From Dryas octopetala (taxonomy: Eukaryota > Streptophyta > Magnoliopsida > Rosales > Rosaceae): DNA of 64,000 nucleotides. The stretch is taken from the NCBI GenBank assembly GCA_963921425.1, contig OY992834.1, positions 248,001 through 312,000 of the forward strand. The letters run 5' to 3'. The notes below the pieces were generated by a model. That model saw only the letters and a list, made by a program, of their open reading frames with translations. It searched no databases and was not told where the DNA came from. Position numbers and translations under genes: made by a program. Positions 48,727 through 61,400 of this stretch are shown here, piece after piece (position 1 is the first letter of the stretch; each line of letters begins with the position of its first letter).

Positions 48727-51567
48727 TCAAGCAGGAAGCTTAAGCTCCTCGTGTTTCTTCCAGCTGAAGAAAAAAATCAGACAAGTTTGTTAGTAGGATC
48801 TAGGAACATACATAAGTTGATATCTACTGTTTGTTTCAAATACAAGTGTCATTTTCCAGCAGCAAACAATCATGTTTTAAACTGCAAACTGCACGCTATA
48901 AAGAAGCTGACAGTTGATTCAATCCATATCAATCCTGCTGCTTGTTACCAATGCGTATGGAAATGGAAACATATGTGTCACAAGACCAAGACCTTTGCTA
49001 GGTATTCCAACATGTTTCTTGTTCCACACAAGAAAAATAGTATAGACTAAAGTTACCTCTTAATATAGTAGTAGAAAAAGTCAGCATAAAGAGCAGTCTG
49101 AACTAGGCCTGAGATCCAAGCTGCATTTGGGAATTTGACAGGAAATTACTTATATCACTCTAAAATGGGCTAAAACATTATTAAGTGCAAGCTATAAAGA
49201 ACTTACGTATCCAGCGAACTCTGTGGAGCTCTGTGAAGAAACGATAAATCCAATTGACAAGATATAGGGCTCGGTAAGCACTACAAAGTTACCAAACAAA
49301 ATTGTCACCAGAGATAATCAGATGAAAAGAAATCCAAGAAACATAAACAAACTGAGATCCTTAGGATATCAGTAATTAAACAAAAGACTCATGTCAAGTA
49401 TATGATGATTCTGTTAGGCTGCAAAAGATGGAAAAATCAAAGTTATCTATAGAACAGTATTATCATCATAACACTCACTGTCAGCACCATATATCTGTCC
49501 TGTAGTACTACTACCAAGTATATGAGGGTACTGTTATCCATATACCACTACTATCAAATTGTCTTCAAATAACCGAGTGACACCCTAGCAGCAAAATCAT
49601 GGTTATGGGGGCCATGTAATAGTTACCAAGTCAATCCTATCTATGCACTCCCTTTGTTGCATAACAGAAAACAGCTCTCTGTTTCTCTGAAAAGATTCAC
49701 AATTTCAAAACTGTTCCATAGAGTCAATGATCATGTATCAATTTGACATGTTCCCTATGATGGAAGGTAGAAGTGAATCTATAGTGCTCTTCAATTGCAT
49801 AAAGAAATCACCATGTGCAAAGTGCTGGCAGGGAGGAGGGGAGTACAAATGATGCCACTTTCCAGTTTGATCCTAACTAGGAGTAATCAAGTTCCAGGGA
49901 AATCTTATCCCAGAAATTGAATAGAACAAAAGCAAATGCATTTATTCGTCAGTGGAGTGCATACATACCCAAGAAGAAAAACGTAGTTTCCAGTTAAGTT
50001 GTCAATGTTTCTTGACCTCTGCAGTAATACCAATTGCGGTAAGATTGCTACAGCTTCAAGATATATTGAAAATGCCCACAGAACCTGTTACAATAGATCA
50101 GGTTCCAATCAGATTCAAGGGCATAAAGTGATAACAAATAGCATAAGAAAGAGGAGATCTTCAGTGATGTGGAAGAATGTTTGCAATTTTAAAGGATATA
50201 ATGGTTTTAACTCAAATAGATTAAAGGGGAACTGAGGAAGAGAAAAACAAAGGCATGAATGCCATGTACCTCCATTACAGTAAAAGCATGGGGAACCAGA
50301 AGAGCCAGCACGAAGCATACAAGGATCAGATAGTAATGTCTGAAAGTATCTTGATCCTTGTTGTATGTTTGCTTCACTACTTTATGGTACCTCATGTACC
50401 AGACCGTGGCAAAAGAAGTTCCAATAAAGATTAGCTTCACTAATGTGTTATAGAGAGAGTAATACTTCACAACCAAGTCAAGGTATCGAGTAAGAAAGAC
50501 CAAGGAATACAGTTCTTGAGTTTTGAGTGAAATTCCTGGTACAAGTGAAGTATTATTAGACTTAAGAGTGGCATGTAATAGGATCAAAGCCTTTCATGTT
50601 TTGAGCACCACTAAACAAGGCACTTTAATAGTTAAATAATTTTTGAAGTCTGAATCTGCGGAGTTTAGTCAAAAGAATTCAATAACAAGACCATTTTATG
50701 CTATAAATATCTATGCAAACTTTAAGAATGGGAAATCTGCAAAAGTAGCAACATATAATCAATCACTAACTTAAAGAATGACAAATGGTTTAGGGAGATG
50801 GGGTGTATGATTCTGGTTTAAATGTCCACTTGCCATATATATGGTATGCTATTTCGTCAAACTCTCTATCTTGACCACACATTTAAGCAAGAATCCATTT
50901 CACTCCGGGCCCTTACTTCTAGAAGAAATTATAACTAAATAAGCAACATGAAGGAATGATTTTAAGAAAAAATATGAATTAGCAATAATAAAAACAATTT
51001 GAAAGAAAACGGAACTTTTTGTAATAGTGGGTGATAGCTCAATGGACAAAATACACGCTATCGATACAAAGAACAGCTTAGCCCCCAACCAACACCCAGG
51101 GAACATCATTCTCTCAAAGAGATAAAAAGAATCCACTCGCCATTTCAAGCCTTAATCAAAGCCAAACCCAGCGAACTGGCCCCGAAAACCCAAACCACGA
51201 TCATTCACCCTTCCAATAGGTACAAATTCTTAACGAAACGAGCAACAATCAATTATCATACAATGAAAAATGAGAAGAAAAAAAAACAAAAATAGGATTC
51301 AGAATCAAAGTTTCAACATAATTGATTATTTGATTACTCCGGGTTCAGTAATTCATTCACAACTGCCACAATAATCTCATGCCAAGCACTAACTCTCACA
51401 CAAGCATTACATCAAACATGCTTGGAACAAAAAGGACATACAAGGAATAAGAGAAAAAGTACTGACCAATTCATACCTGCACAAGATTTGGTGGTGCGGA
51501 TCTTAAGGAACAGAACCAGTAAGCTCACGAGGTGGGTTATGTCCCCTGCCAACCTAAACACATTCAT
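48727..51567 (-). CDS. ERD2: ER lumen protein-retaining receptor (KDEL/HDEL receptor, ERD2)
   Basis: Six exons: 51567-51477, 50535-50270, 50084-49969, 49280-49207, 49120-49057, 48763-48727; 216 codons (215 aa), the family length. The last exon is 37 bp and ends in the family C-terminus 'KLPA'. Conserved blocks: 'MNVFRLAGDITHL', 'FLTRYLDL' with Arg47 (ligand-binding in animal KDEL receptors), 'AVAILPQLVLLQRSRN', 'RALYLVNWIYRF', 'GLVQTALYADFFYYY'. Seven membrane helices are expected. It cycles between Golgi and ER and returns escaped K/HDEL-tailed luminal proteins. Residues 'TELHRVRWI' replace the usual 'TEPHYVHWI', a mild deviation. No overlap with neighbours. Confidence 0.96.
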
Positions 51568-53313
51568 GATTATTATGCACTCAGTTTCTTCTCTAAACTC
51601 TTCGTTTCCTTTCGTCGATTTCTTTGCTTCTTTTCAGTTTTTTCTTCCTTCTTGGTTTTGGTTTTGCTTCAGTAGACTTCTCGTTGGTTCAAGGTTGACC
51701 ACTTGTAATGCACGCGCCTTTATAGAACGTGAGCATTGACTTCCCGTAGCTCTTTGGGATGAATTTATCGTCTTTGGCACGGTCTTTGCCAAAAAAAAAA
51801 AAAACAGAATACATATTTCGTCTGCTCTCTGCTCCTCTTCCTATACCTACCATTCCCTGCTTGGGTAGAGTTGGTTTTCTTTGACCAAAAAAAAAAGAGT
51901 TGGTTTTCTTTTGCTCATGGGCTTGGGCCCACTAAGACATTTAAGAGACCAAGAAGAACAAACCATGGAAACTCAGGGAGATTGAACTGCCAGAAACTCC
52001 AACAAGAAAAAGCAAAAGAAGAATATATAGACATGCAAAGACTGAAGCAGAAACGAAGAAAAGAAAAATATTGAAAAAGTACTAAATCACAGAAACTAAA
52101 GAGCAAAAATTTATCACAAGTATGATGAAAATGCAATTAAAGGCAAGGGCTTTATAGTTATCAAAGCTGGGCTTTATCCTTGGATTCCACGAGATGCAAT
52201 GCAGGTGTAATTGTAAATTTTGACAAAAAAAAAAAAAACAAAGATGTAATTGTAACGGGAACGGGCCCGGCCCAATAGAGCTCAGAGCATGGATGGACCA
52301 GATTTAAACATGGTGAAGTCTGCAGCCCATAAACCCAAGTACATATGTCGAAATCATCAACCATTCGATCAGATAGTAGATTAGTAGATTAGTAAATCCA
52401 ACGGTCATAAGTAAGACTCATAAAATAAGAAAAAGTGCTTACCATATGCACACCTCACTTTCTCTCACTATACACCTCTCTCTTTGAATTTAAAATTTAA
52501 AATTTTAACCCACTATAAAAAGACCATAAATAACAAAAATAAAAAATAAAATAAAAGAAAACACCAAGGTTTTCCTGATCCACCCCTGGCCCTTACCCTT
52601 GTAATTTTATTTTCCTAAATAAATTAGTTATTAATTTTATTATTGTGTACAATTCCGACCTAAGTACCTGCTTCCTGACTTTCCCATTTAAAAATGAACC
52701 AATTTATTTTAAAGTAAATAATTTTAAAATTCATTTTACAACCTTTAATGATCAATAAACTCATATAAAATATTTCAATGACAAATAAGTTCACCTTTTG
52801 ACAAATAAACCCACATTATACATTATAACAACTCACGTGTTTTTAGTGCAGAGTGCTCGCCACCTCGCCGAGCGCTCATCGTGATTTTTTTTTCTTTGAA
52901 ATTGGGTAGATTATGGTGACAATTAGTAACAATTTTTTTACATTATATCGTAAGTGGATGTGACTTCATAATCTTGAATTTTGTATACTATGTTCATTTT
53001 ATTAGTTTTTGATATATTTATGTAAGAAAAGATATAAAATATATCAATAAGTATTATTTTTAGGCTCAACTACATTTACATCCACCAATTATAGGGTCCA
53101 TTTTAAGTTGATCCACGAATTATAAAATATTTCAAATTTTCCCATTAACTATAGGGTTCATTTCAAGTTGGTCCACAAACTAACAAAAAACATACAGAAT
53201 GGTATACAAAATCGAGTTGACAAAAAAATCGAACCGAACCGGATTATTTATATATTTTATATTATATAAAAGTTATATATATTGAATAGAAAAATGTAAG
53301 GTGTTTTTTGCAC

Positions 53314-53808
53314 ATGCTAGAATTCGAATCCATGACCTTATGAGGAGAGTCAAAGTATGAATTCCCTCTACACCACTTATGAAATTCAAGTACATGCAAT
53401 ATATTTATAGGCTTACTGATACTTGAAATATAATAATTTATAAAAGTAAATATATTTTATATATCATTCCTTTTTTTTTAGATATTATTTTAGGTCTCGG
53501 TTTAAATATTATCATTGCAAAAAGTCTAAAAATATTACTAAAAGTCTAAAACTATAATTTATAATTTATATACTAAAATTATTAGAGAATAAGGTTAATT
53601 TTTAAGGTATAAGGTTTCAGACTTTATGGTTTAGTGTATAAGGTTATGGTATAGAATACCAATTATAATTTTATCAATTATTATATTTCAAGTATTAGTA
53701 TGTCTATAAATATATTGTATGTACTTACATATCATAAGTGACTAAATAATGTAGTGGAAATTCACACTTTCACTTTCATCAAGTGGTCATGGGTTTGAAC
53801 CTAGCATA
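53314..53808. mobile_element. palindromic element with about 140-bp inverted arms and tRNA-like ends
   Basis: Left arm (53314-53450) and reverse complement of the right arm (53660-53808) share 'TGCTAG.TTC.AA.CCATGACC', 'ACCACTTATGA' or equivalent, and 'CAATATATTTATAG.C'. An indel of about 20 bp separates the arms. The end sequences contain a GGTTTGAACC-like tRNA B-box and an A-box-like TAATGTAGTGG, so a SINE-like or tRNA-derived origin is possible. No coding capacity. Confidence 0.7.
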
Positions 53809-53934
53809 TAAATTGCCGAACAATGACAATTGCCGAACACTCGACTTATTAAAATGGACCAGTTTTGTCACTGTTATTTTGCACGTGAGTCGTTCAATCA
53901 TAGACTTTTATGTTTTGGACCTTAAAAAAAATCT

Positions 53935-54790
53935 TTTATTTTATTGAAAAGTTTTTAAATAATTTCATTGTTTGTTTTTTCAAACCTCACAATTTTTCTA
54001 AATTTTCCAATTTTAGCTTTAATAAAAAAAATCCAAACTCAAACCCAAGTGTTTCGTCCCATCTATCCTACCAATGTCGTCGGCCCCATCACCCGTCAAT
54101 GAAGAGTTAGGATGAGAGGCAATACCAACCGATGGTGTAGCCGATGACAATATGGGTGGGAGGATGTCTATGTCTTGGTTTTTTTTAAGGCTTATTCACA
54201 CCATTGCCCACTGTAAAATATATTTTTTTCACTTTGCCCCATGAAACTTAAATTCTCTCAGTTTGCCACCTGAATTTCAAACAGTTGTTGCAAAAGATCA
54301 TATGCCGTCAACTCTGTCAATTTTTCTGTTAAAAAAAACTGATGTGGCATTTATATGGCATGTGTGAGACCTTTTTCTAGTTATGTAACATCCATGTAGA
54401 CACTAAAAATTATAAAAAATTGATATGGATCTTATTATTTTTTAGTTTAAAAATTATTTTTTATTATTTTGTTTGTCCACATGGATCTTACATAACTAAA
54501 AAAGGGTCTCACTCATGCCATATAGGTGTCACGTTAACTATTTTAACGAAAAAATTGACAAAGTTGCCGACATAGAGTCTTTTGAAACAACTGTGTGAAA
54601 TTCAGGTGACAGTTTAAGAAAATTTAAGTTTCAGGGAGGAAAGTGAGAAAAAGTGTATCATATAGGGGGCAATGATGTGAATAAACCTTTAATGACATTT
54701 GGAGGGATAAAGTTGACAATATTTAAAAAAATTGTGAGGTTTAAAAAATAAACAATGAGATGTTTTTAACTTTTTCATTTTTTATTAACA
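53935..54790. repeat. outer inverted repeat flanking a nested MITE
   Basis: Arms of about 70 bp at 53935-54005 and 54720-54790 share CATTGTTT.TTTTTT.AAACC and CTCACAATTTTT.TAAA in inverse orientation. The 54188-54688 element lies between them, so that element probably landed inside an older palindromic element. Confidence 0.7.
54188..54688. mobile_element. palindromic MITE, 501 bp, TTA target duplication (PIF/Harbinger-like)
   Basis: Ends AGGCTTATTCACACCATTGC and, inverted, AGGTTTATTCACATCATTGC. TTA flanks both sides (54185-54187 and 54689-54691), as in PIF/Harbinger elements. Inverted arms of about 210 bp (54188-54398 and 54478-54688) leave a small AT-rich centre. No transposase. Confidence 0.85.
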
Positions 54791-55431
54791 AAACTAAACT
54801 CATATTTTAAAGAAATTATTTTGTATAATCGATATACTGTCATGTGGTATAATTAATTTATATATTATAATATGAGTAAATATTATTAATATTAGATCCT
54901 ATTAATATAAATATGTCGTTCAACAATATCCTTATTAAATTAATTACACCAAATAACAATATATTAGTTATATTCAATAATTTTTTCATATTTCATCAGA
55001 CACTATTGCACCATCAACATGTGCACACACAAACAAACTTGAGAGTCAAAAGTCCCAAATTCCAAAAATCCAAAAATAATAATATAATACTTTTTGTTTT
55101 TGTCAGAATATAATACCATAAATAAGAAGAAGAGGCAAACGCAAAACGGAAGACCCAATTCAAAGTTCAAACCCCTCAGTCACTCGCTGCTCACTACTGC
55201 TTCATTTTCAAGCTGTCTTTATTTCCCTCCCCTCTCTATCTTTTTCTAAATTAATATAAATAATTAACACACACCCTTTCGCTCCCTTCAACACTATTCT
55301 CGTTCTATCTCTCTGTAGAATCTTTCTCTCTCCTAGGGTTTGGGTTTGGTCCTTTCTACACTCTCAGGCTCTAGGGTTTATCGGAGTGTGTTTGATCGTC
55401 CTTCTTTCTTCTCTATCTTCACGCTCTGGCT

Positions 55432-58400
55432 ATGGCGGCCGAGAAGCTTAGGGACTTGAGCCAACCGATTGACGTCGGCTTGCTCGATGCCACCGTCTCA
55501 GCCTTCTACGGCACCGGATCTAAGGAGGAGGTGAGGGACTGTTGCTCCTTTCTCTCCATGCTTTCTGTTTGGTTTCCGACTAAGTGTGCCCAATTTGGGA
55601 GTGCAATTGAGGTTTTTGAGCCGTAGGGTTTAAACCTTACGAGGTCTCACTTAAAGAACCTTTTAGTTTTCTGTTTGGGTTTTTAGAGGGTAGCGGAAAA
55701 TTCAACTTCTCAGTCTTAGGGTTTAACACTTGAAAGCCTTCACTTGGGGGTGCGTTTTACTTTATTGGCATTTAGGGTTTAGCCTCGGTGTCTTTCTTGG
55801 GGAACAAATGAGGTTTTGATGGATTACTGGACATTTTCTATCTGCCTATTTTGTAGTTTTCTTGTTTGTTTGTTAGGAAGAGAGTTGTTTAATAGTCGCC
55901 TAAATATTTGTATGCTATTTTCAAAAATTTCAGAAACTATTAGATGCATGGATAATTGTTTCAGTGTGAAATTTAAGTCAATTGGTAATTGTTCCCTCTC
56001 GGTTTGGCTGCTGATACTGTTAAACAAAAAAAAAAAAGGAAAATTAGTTTTTGTGTCTCAGATTTTGAATAATCATAATATCTGAAATTCTGTCTACAGT
56101 ATGGTGCTAACCAAACAACCCATGACATGATGAACTGTTGATGATTAACTGCTTATTTGTGTGATTACATTATAATTTCCTCTTTAAGAAATTATGTGTC
56201 CACTTTATTACATTATTGTTACTAAGACTGCTACTTTTTTATCAGCCAAATTGAATTTATAAATAACATATCAATTTCCTTCATAAAAATAAAATTAGTA
56301 AAGACTTATGTTTTTATTTTTTGTGTGTATTTGTATTTGAGTAATGAATGAGTGGGTGAATTGTATGCTTAACATGTAATATTGTGTGCTGAACTCCAAG
56401 TAGTTAATTTTCTAAGAAGTTATTTTTGCCCCTTATATTGGTGACACAGCGGACAGCTGCAGACCAGATATTGCGGGACTTGCAAAACAATCCAGATATG
56501 TGGCTTCAAGTTGTGCACATTTTACAGAGCACAAAGAACCTGAACACCAAGTTCTTTGCCTTGCAGGTCAGTTTGGTTGCATAACAATCCATAACACAAT
56601 GAGTTTTCCTTTGTCTAAGTCTAACTAGGCCGCCGTCAGATGCCCAGATGGTCCTTGCAGTAGGGCAGCAAGGCTTCAGCAGGTCTCAGACAGACCTTTC
56701 AAAACTACCAAAACTAGAAATGCTTTATGTGGACTTGACTGGCATAATAATCAACTTGATTACTTGGGATCATATTTCTGTCCTTTGTTAAAGAAGGCTC
56801 ATACTAAAGCCTACACAACGTTTATACCATCTAATCTTTCTTGCTGCATATTCATTCAGCTTTCCAATGGTTTGATGCTTTGGAAAAATTGCTATTCAAC
56901 TTTTCATTACAACCTGTATAAAACTTACCCATCGCTATTTAAGTTGGTGATCTTATGAGGTCTTCTTTCCATCTTACATACAGGTCCTAGAAGGGGTTAT
57001 CAAGTACAGGTGGAATGCATTGCCTGTTGAACAGCGAGATGGAATGAAAAATTATATCTCTGATGTCATTGTACAGGTATGATTCATGCCGTAAATCTTT
57101 GAGGAGGGGATGTTTTGCTAGTGTTGAATCTCTTTTTTGGCTTTCACATACTTTATTTTTTTCTTACCTTTGGTCCCTCTTGTGAAGCTTTCAAGTAATG
57201 AGGCCTCTTTTCGAATGGAAAGGCTGTATGTCAACAAACTTAATATTATCTTGGTTCAGGTATTTCCTTATTTCACTCTCCACAAGTTTTATTCCATTGC
57301 TTTTTTATTTTTTAATTGTTATACCCTGCACCATTATGATTGGTGTGAGATGAACAGTGTTGAGTACGAGCAAGGTCATGTTTACTTCTTCGTTGTGGCT
57401 TTGGTATTTTCACTTCTATTGCATTTATAACTGTCTTCAGAGAATCTATGTGCATCTAAAACTAACTTGTTCTAATTCAAATCTGAAATTGCTTGCTTTG
57501 GTAGCTTTGAATATATGCTGTAAATTAATGTGGTTTTTGTTATAATGAGATTACTCAATATACAGATTTTGAAGCATGATTGGCCTGTTAGATGGCAAAG
57601 TTTTGTTCCAGATCTCGTTTCTGCAGCTAAAACTAGTGAAACGATTTGTGAGAATTGTATGGCTATATTGAAAGTAAGCCTTTTTTATTTTTAATTTTTG
57701 GAAAGATTGAAATCAAATAGATTATGGCTTCATTGGGTCACTACTAATTGCTTGAATGTGTTACCTTCAGCTTCTAAGTGAAGAGGTTTTTGATTTCTCA
57801 AGGGGGGAAATGACACAGCTGAAGATTAAAGAGCTTAAACAATCATTGAACAGGTAATTGCCTGATGACTTTGGAATCTTTATTCATAATGCAGTGAGAT
57901 TCTATCTTTAGCTGTTATTTATGTTAGGATTTTTTTCTTGGCCTCATCTTTTTCAGTATAGAGTTTATGATGTTGCCTTGCACCTTAGTGATAGTCATTA
58001 GAGCATTAGATTCTCTGCTTGTTGGGCATTGCAAAATTTCTGCAGATGATTTTTTTTTTAAATCCTCAAAAAAATATAGAAGAAAGAAGAGTTGTTGATG
58101 AAAGTTAATCTGTGATGGCATTGCCTTTTATTTTGTTCTTAACCTTGTTTGACTTCATTTGCCACGGTGTACACAGTTATTTCTTTTTTTTTTTTTCTGA
58201 TATGACATTCTAATCTCGATATTTTTGTTTGAAGTTATGCTTCTATGCTTAGTCTGTCTTGGCATGTTTTCAATCTTTCTTCTTGTTCCAATACTTGTCT
58301 CATGTGAATTTATTGTGTTCGTCCAATCTCTTACTCCCTATTCTGTTCGATCTATTTGCAGTGAGTTTCAACTCATTCATGAGTTATGCTTGTATGTACT

Positions 58401-61400
58401 ATCAGCATCTCAAAGAACTGAGCTTATACGCGCAACACTATCCACATTGCATGCTTTCCTCTCATGGATTCCCTTGGGTTATATTTTTGAATCCCCCTTG
58501 GTGTGTACAATACTCTTGCATTGTTCTATTACCCTGTGTTAGGATTTATGCTTATCATTCTATATTGTGTGTGTACTGTACAGCTCGAAACCCTTCTAAA
58601 ATTTTTTCCTATGCCTTCATATCGGAATCTCACCCTTCAATGTTTAACAGAGGTACATTGTTGTTCCATTTATATTCAATTAATTATGTGGTTGTTGCAC
58701 TTATCCCAAAAAAAGGAGTTTATGCCGTCCTTGGTTTTTTAATTACTTAGGTTTTATCATAAGCTTTTTTTGGTTTGCAGGTTGCAGCACTTAGTTTTGG
58801 TGACTTCTACAATCCGCAGTATGTTAAGATGTATAATATATTCATGGTGCAGTTACAGGTGTGTGTATCAAATTTCTTTAATATACTTCCACCTCATTTG
58901 AACTTAACATTCAGATTTATACATGTTTAGGAATACACAGGATGAGAAAAATATGTATAGAATACATGTGCATAATTCAGTAAATTTATTTAAAATGCTC
59001 ATTAAAAATTCAGCCAAAAAATATGAAGATGACAAGTTTATAAATCGGTATGCATATTCAGTTTTTTTTTTTTCTCATATATTAGTAATGAAAAATGTTG
59101 TATGCTCTATAGATTTCTCTTTAAAAAATGTGCACATTTTTCCTATCATTTGGAAAATATACCGAAGACCAAAGTATTTTTCATAGAAAGTACACACATA
59201 TAATTATACATATTTTCATGGACCTTTTCTTTTGCAAAATCTCTTATTTTCTTTTATTATTTTAGTAATATAATGACTTTCATCTGTATACTTGTATTTT
59301 TCTAATTTTTTTGGTTGAATTCGTTTTTAATGGCACCGATTAGACTATTCTCCCATCTACCACAAACATCCCTGAGGCTTATGCAAATGGATCCGGCGAG
59401 GAACAGGTAATTGTTTCTAATGATTATAGGCTTCCATAGAGAGTGTGTGTGTGTGAGTATGTATGTGTTTAACTAGTTTCTTTATATGTTTCTTCAGGCA
59501 TTCATTCAGAACTTGGCACTGTTTTTCACTTCGTTTTACAAGGCAAGTTTCTTCTCTTTCCAATGAATAATATGTTGATATATTAGCAGTGACCATCACT
59601 GGCCTTGTGTGAGTTGGTCTAGATAAAAAATTTGATTGCATTGATGAATCAGTTCTGTTTTGGTTCATGACTTTTTATTTGTTCATTTTTGGTTCAAATG
59701 AGTCTGAAGTTTTATTTCGGGGCTGGAATTTTGGTTTTATTTGTTGCATTACCTGTACCTAGTGTTTTCTTGTCTTTAAAAGATACTCACATCTATTATT
59801 ATTAATCTTTTAGCCTCTCATGAGCACTTTACTTATTGTCTCCCTTTTATGCAGTCACATATTCGGGTTCTCGAAACCACACAAGAGAATATAGCTGCAT
59901 TGCTAATGGGTCTTGAATATCTTATAAACATTTCATATGTAGACGACACAGAAGTTTTTAAGGTATGGTTAATTCTGATGTGCTTTCTCTCTTTCTTTCT
60001 CCTCTCTGCCTGGACAGCTGAACTAATGACTTGACTTGGACTTTGGTTGTATGGTCGAGCAGGTTTGCTTAGACTATTGGAATTCCTTGGTTTTGGAACT
60101 ATTTGAGGCGCAACATAATCTGGAAAACCCTGCAGCAACTGCAAGTATGATGGGACTTCAGGTAATGTAGATACTTTTGTATTTTTACTTTTTATTGCTT
60201 TGATATAAGGTGATCTACTTTCATATAATAGGGAACAGATGATCAAGTTTTTGAATTGAATTTTTCCTTTTGAAACGTGTAAGAGTGTATCTTCTAGTTT
60301 CACTTGAATCCCCTTGTTATTTCATTTAGTTTGACTTTTTTTAACATCTGTTTTGTCACTTCTTGAATAACAAGTCGTGCTCTTAAAGTGGTATTAGATA
60401 GGTAGGAGTTCATTCCTTGTTAGTAATTGAAACCGTTACCATCAAATTTGGAGGCAGATTGTTATGGAGCATGTGTGTTCATATCCCTTTTGCTCATTGG
60501 AAGTTATGTTTGTGCTTTAGATTTCATGTTATTGCAAATGTAAACCATGTAGAAAATCACATTAGCCATGAAAATCCAAAGGTTTTTTAATTTGTGATCC
60601 GTTTGTCCTGGTATATATTGTTTTACTAAAAGTGGATATGTTTTATGCATGAGGTTGAATGTGTTTTGGGGCTTTTAACTTTCTTGTTGGGAAATTAAAT
60701 TTGGGAGACTTTAGATAATACTAATTCTTTAGGAGCTTTTTTTTTAAAGTAGTTTTTATTCCTAAAAAATTCGTTTTATGTATCATATTATACACTTTTA
60801 TGCCCTGGGTCACACACTCATCTGCACATTTTTGCATCTTTGTCGTTTTATTGTTTTTGCTTGGTCTGTTTTGGAGTTATTCTTGTATTGGAAGGCTTAC
60901 TTGTGTCAGTTTGTGCTGTTGTATTGAATAAGCAGATGCTTCCTGGTATGGTTGATGGCCTCGGCTCACAACTTTTGCAGAGGCGGCAAATATATGTTGG
61001 TATCATGTCAAAGTTGAGGTTACTTATGATTTGTCGTATGGCCAAGCCAGAAGAGGTTCTCATTGTTGAAGATGAGAATGGGAACATTGTTCGTGAGACC
61101 TTGAAGGACAATGATGTTCTTGTTCAATATAAGGTGATACAACCTTATTTGGCTGATGTGTTTGTAATTACTAAGCTATTAAAGTGATGGTAAACTTTTC
61201 TTGTAATGGGAAAATGGGCTAACTTCTATATGTTGGGGCTATTTGGCTTGACTTTAGATTTTCTGAATAGAAGAAGTATTAAAATCTTTGATGACATGGT
61301 GGAGGGAGTGATTATCTTTGGAGAAGAATTAAATTTTTAGCATCTTTATCGGTGTCATTGTCAACATATTAGGGATATGCTTGTCAGTCCAATCCAGCTT

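Larger units (their letters stand above)
51568..55431. other. gene-poor spacer between divergent ERD2 and XPO1, rich in palindromic elements
   Basis: 3.9 kb. The ends hold the ERD2 promoter/5' UTR and the XPO1 promoter with a pyrimidine-rich leader (55220-55430). Poly-A runs at 51791 and 52226. A 50-bp motif of the type 'ACTATAGGGTTCATTT..AGTTGGTCCAC' is repeated in tandem at 53084-53187. The palindromic elements at 53.3 and 53.9-54.8 kb are listed separately. No coding frame supported. Confidence 0.5.
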
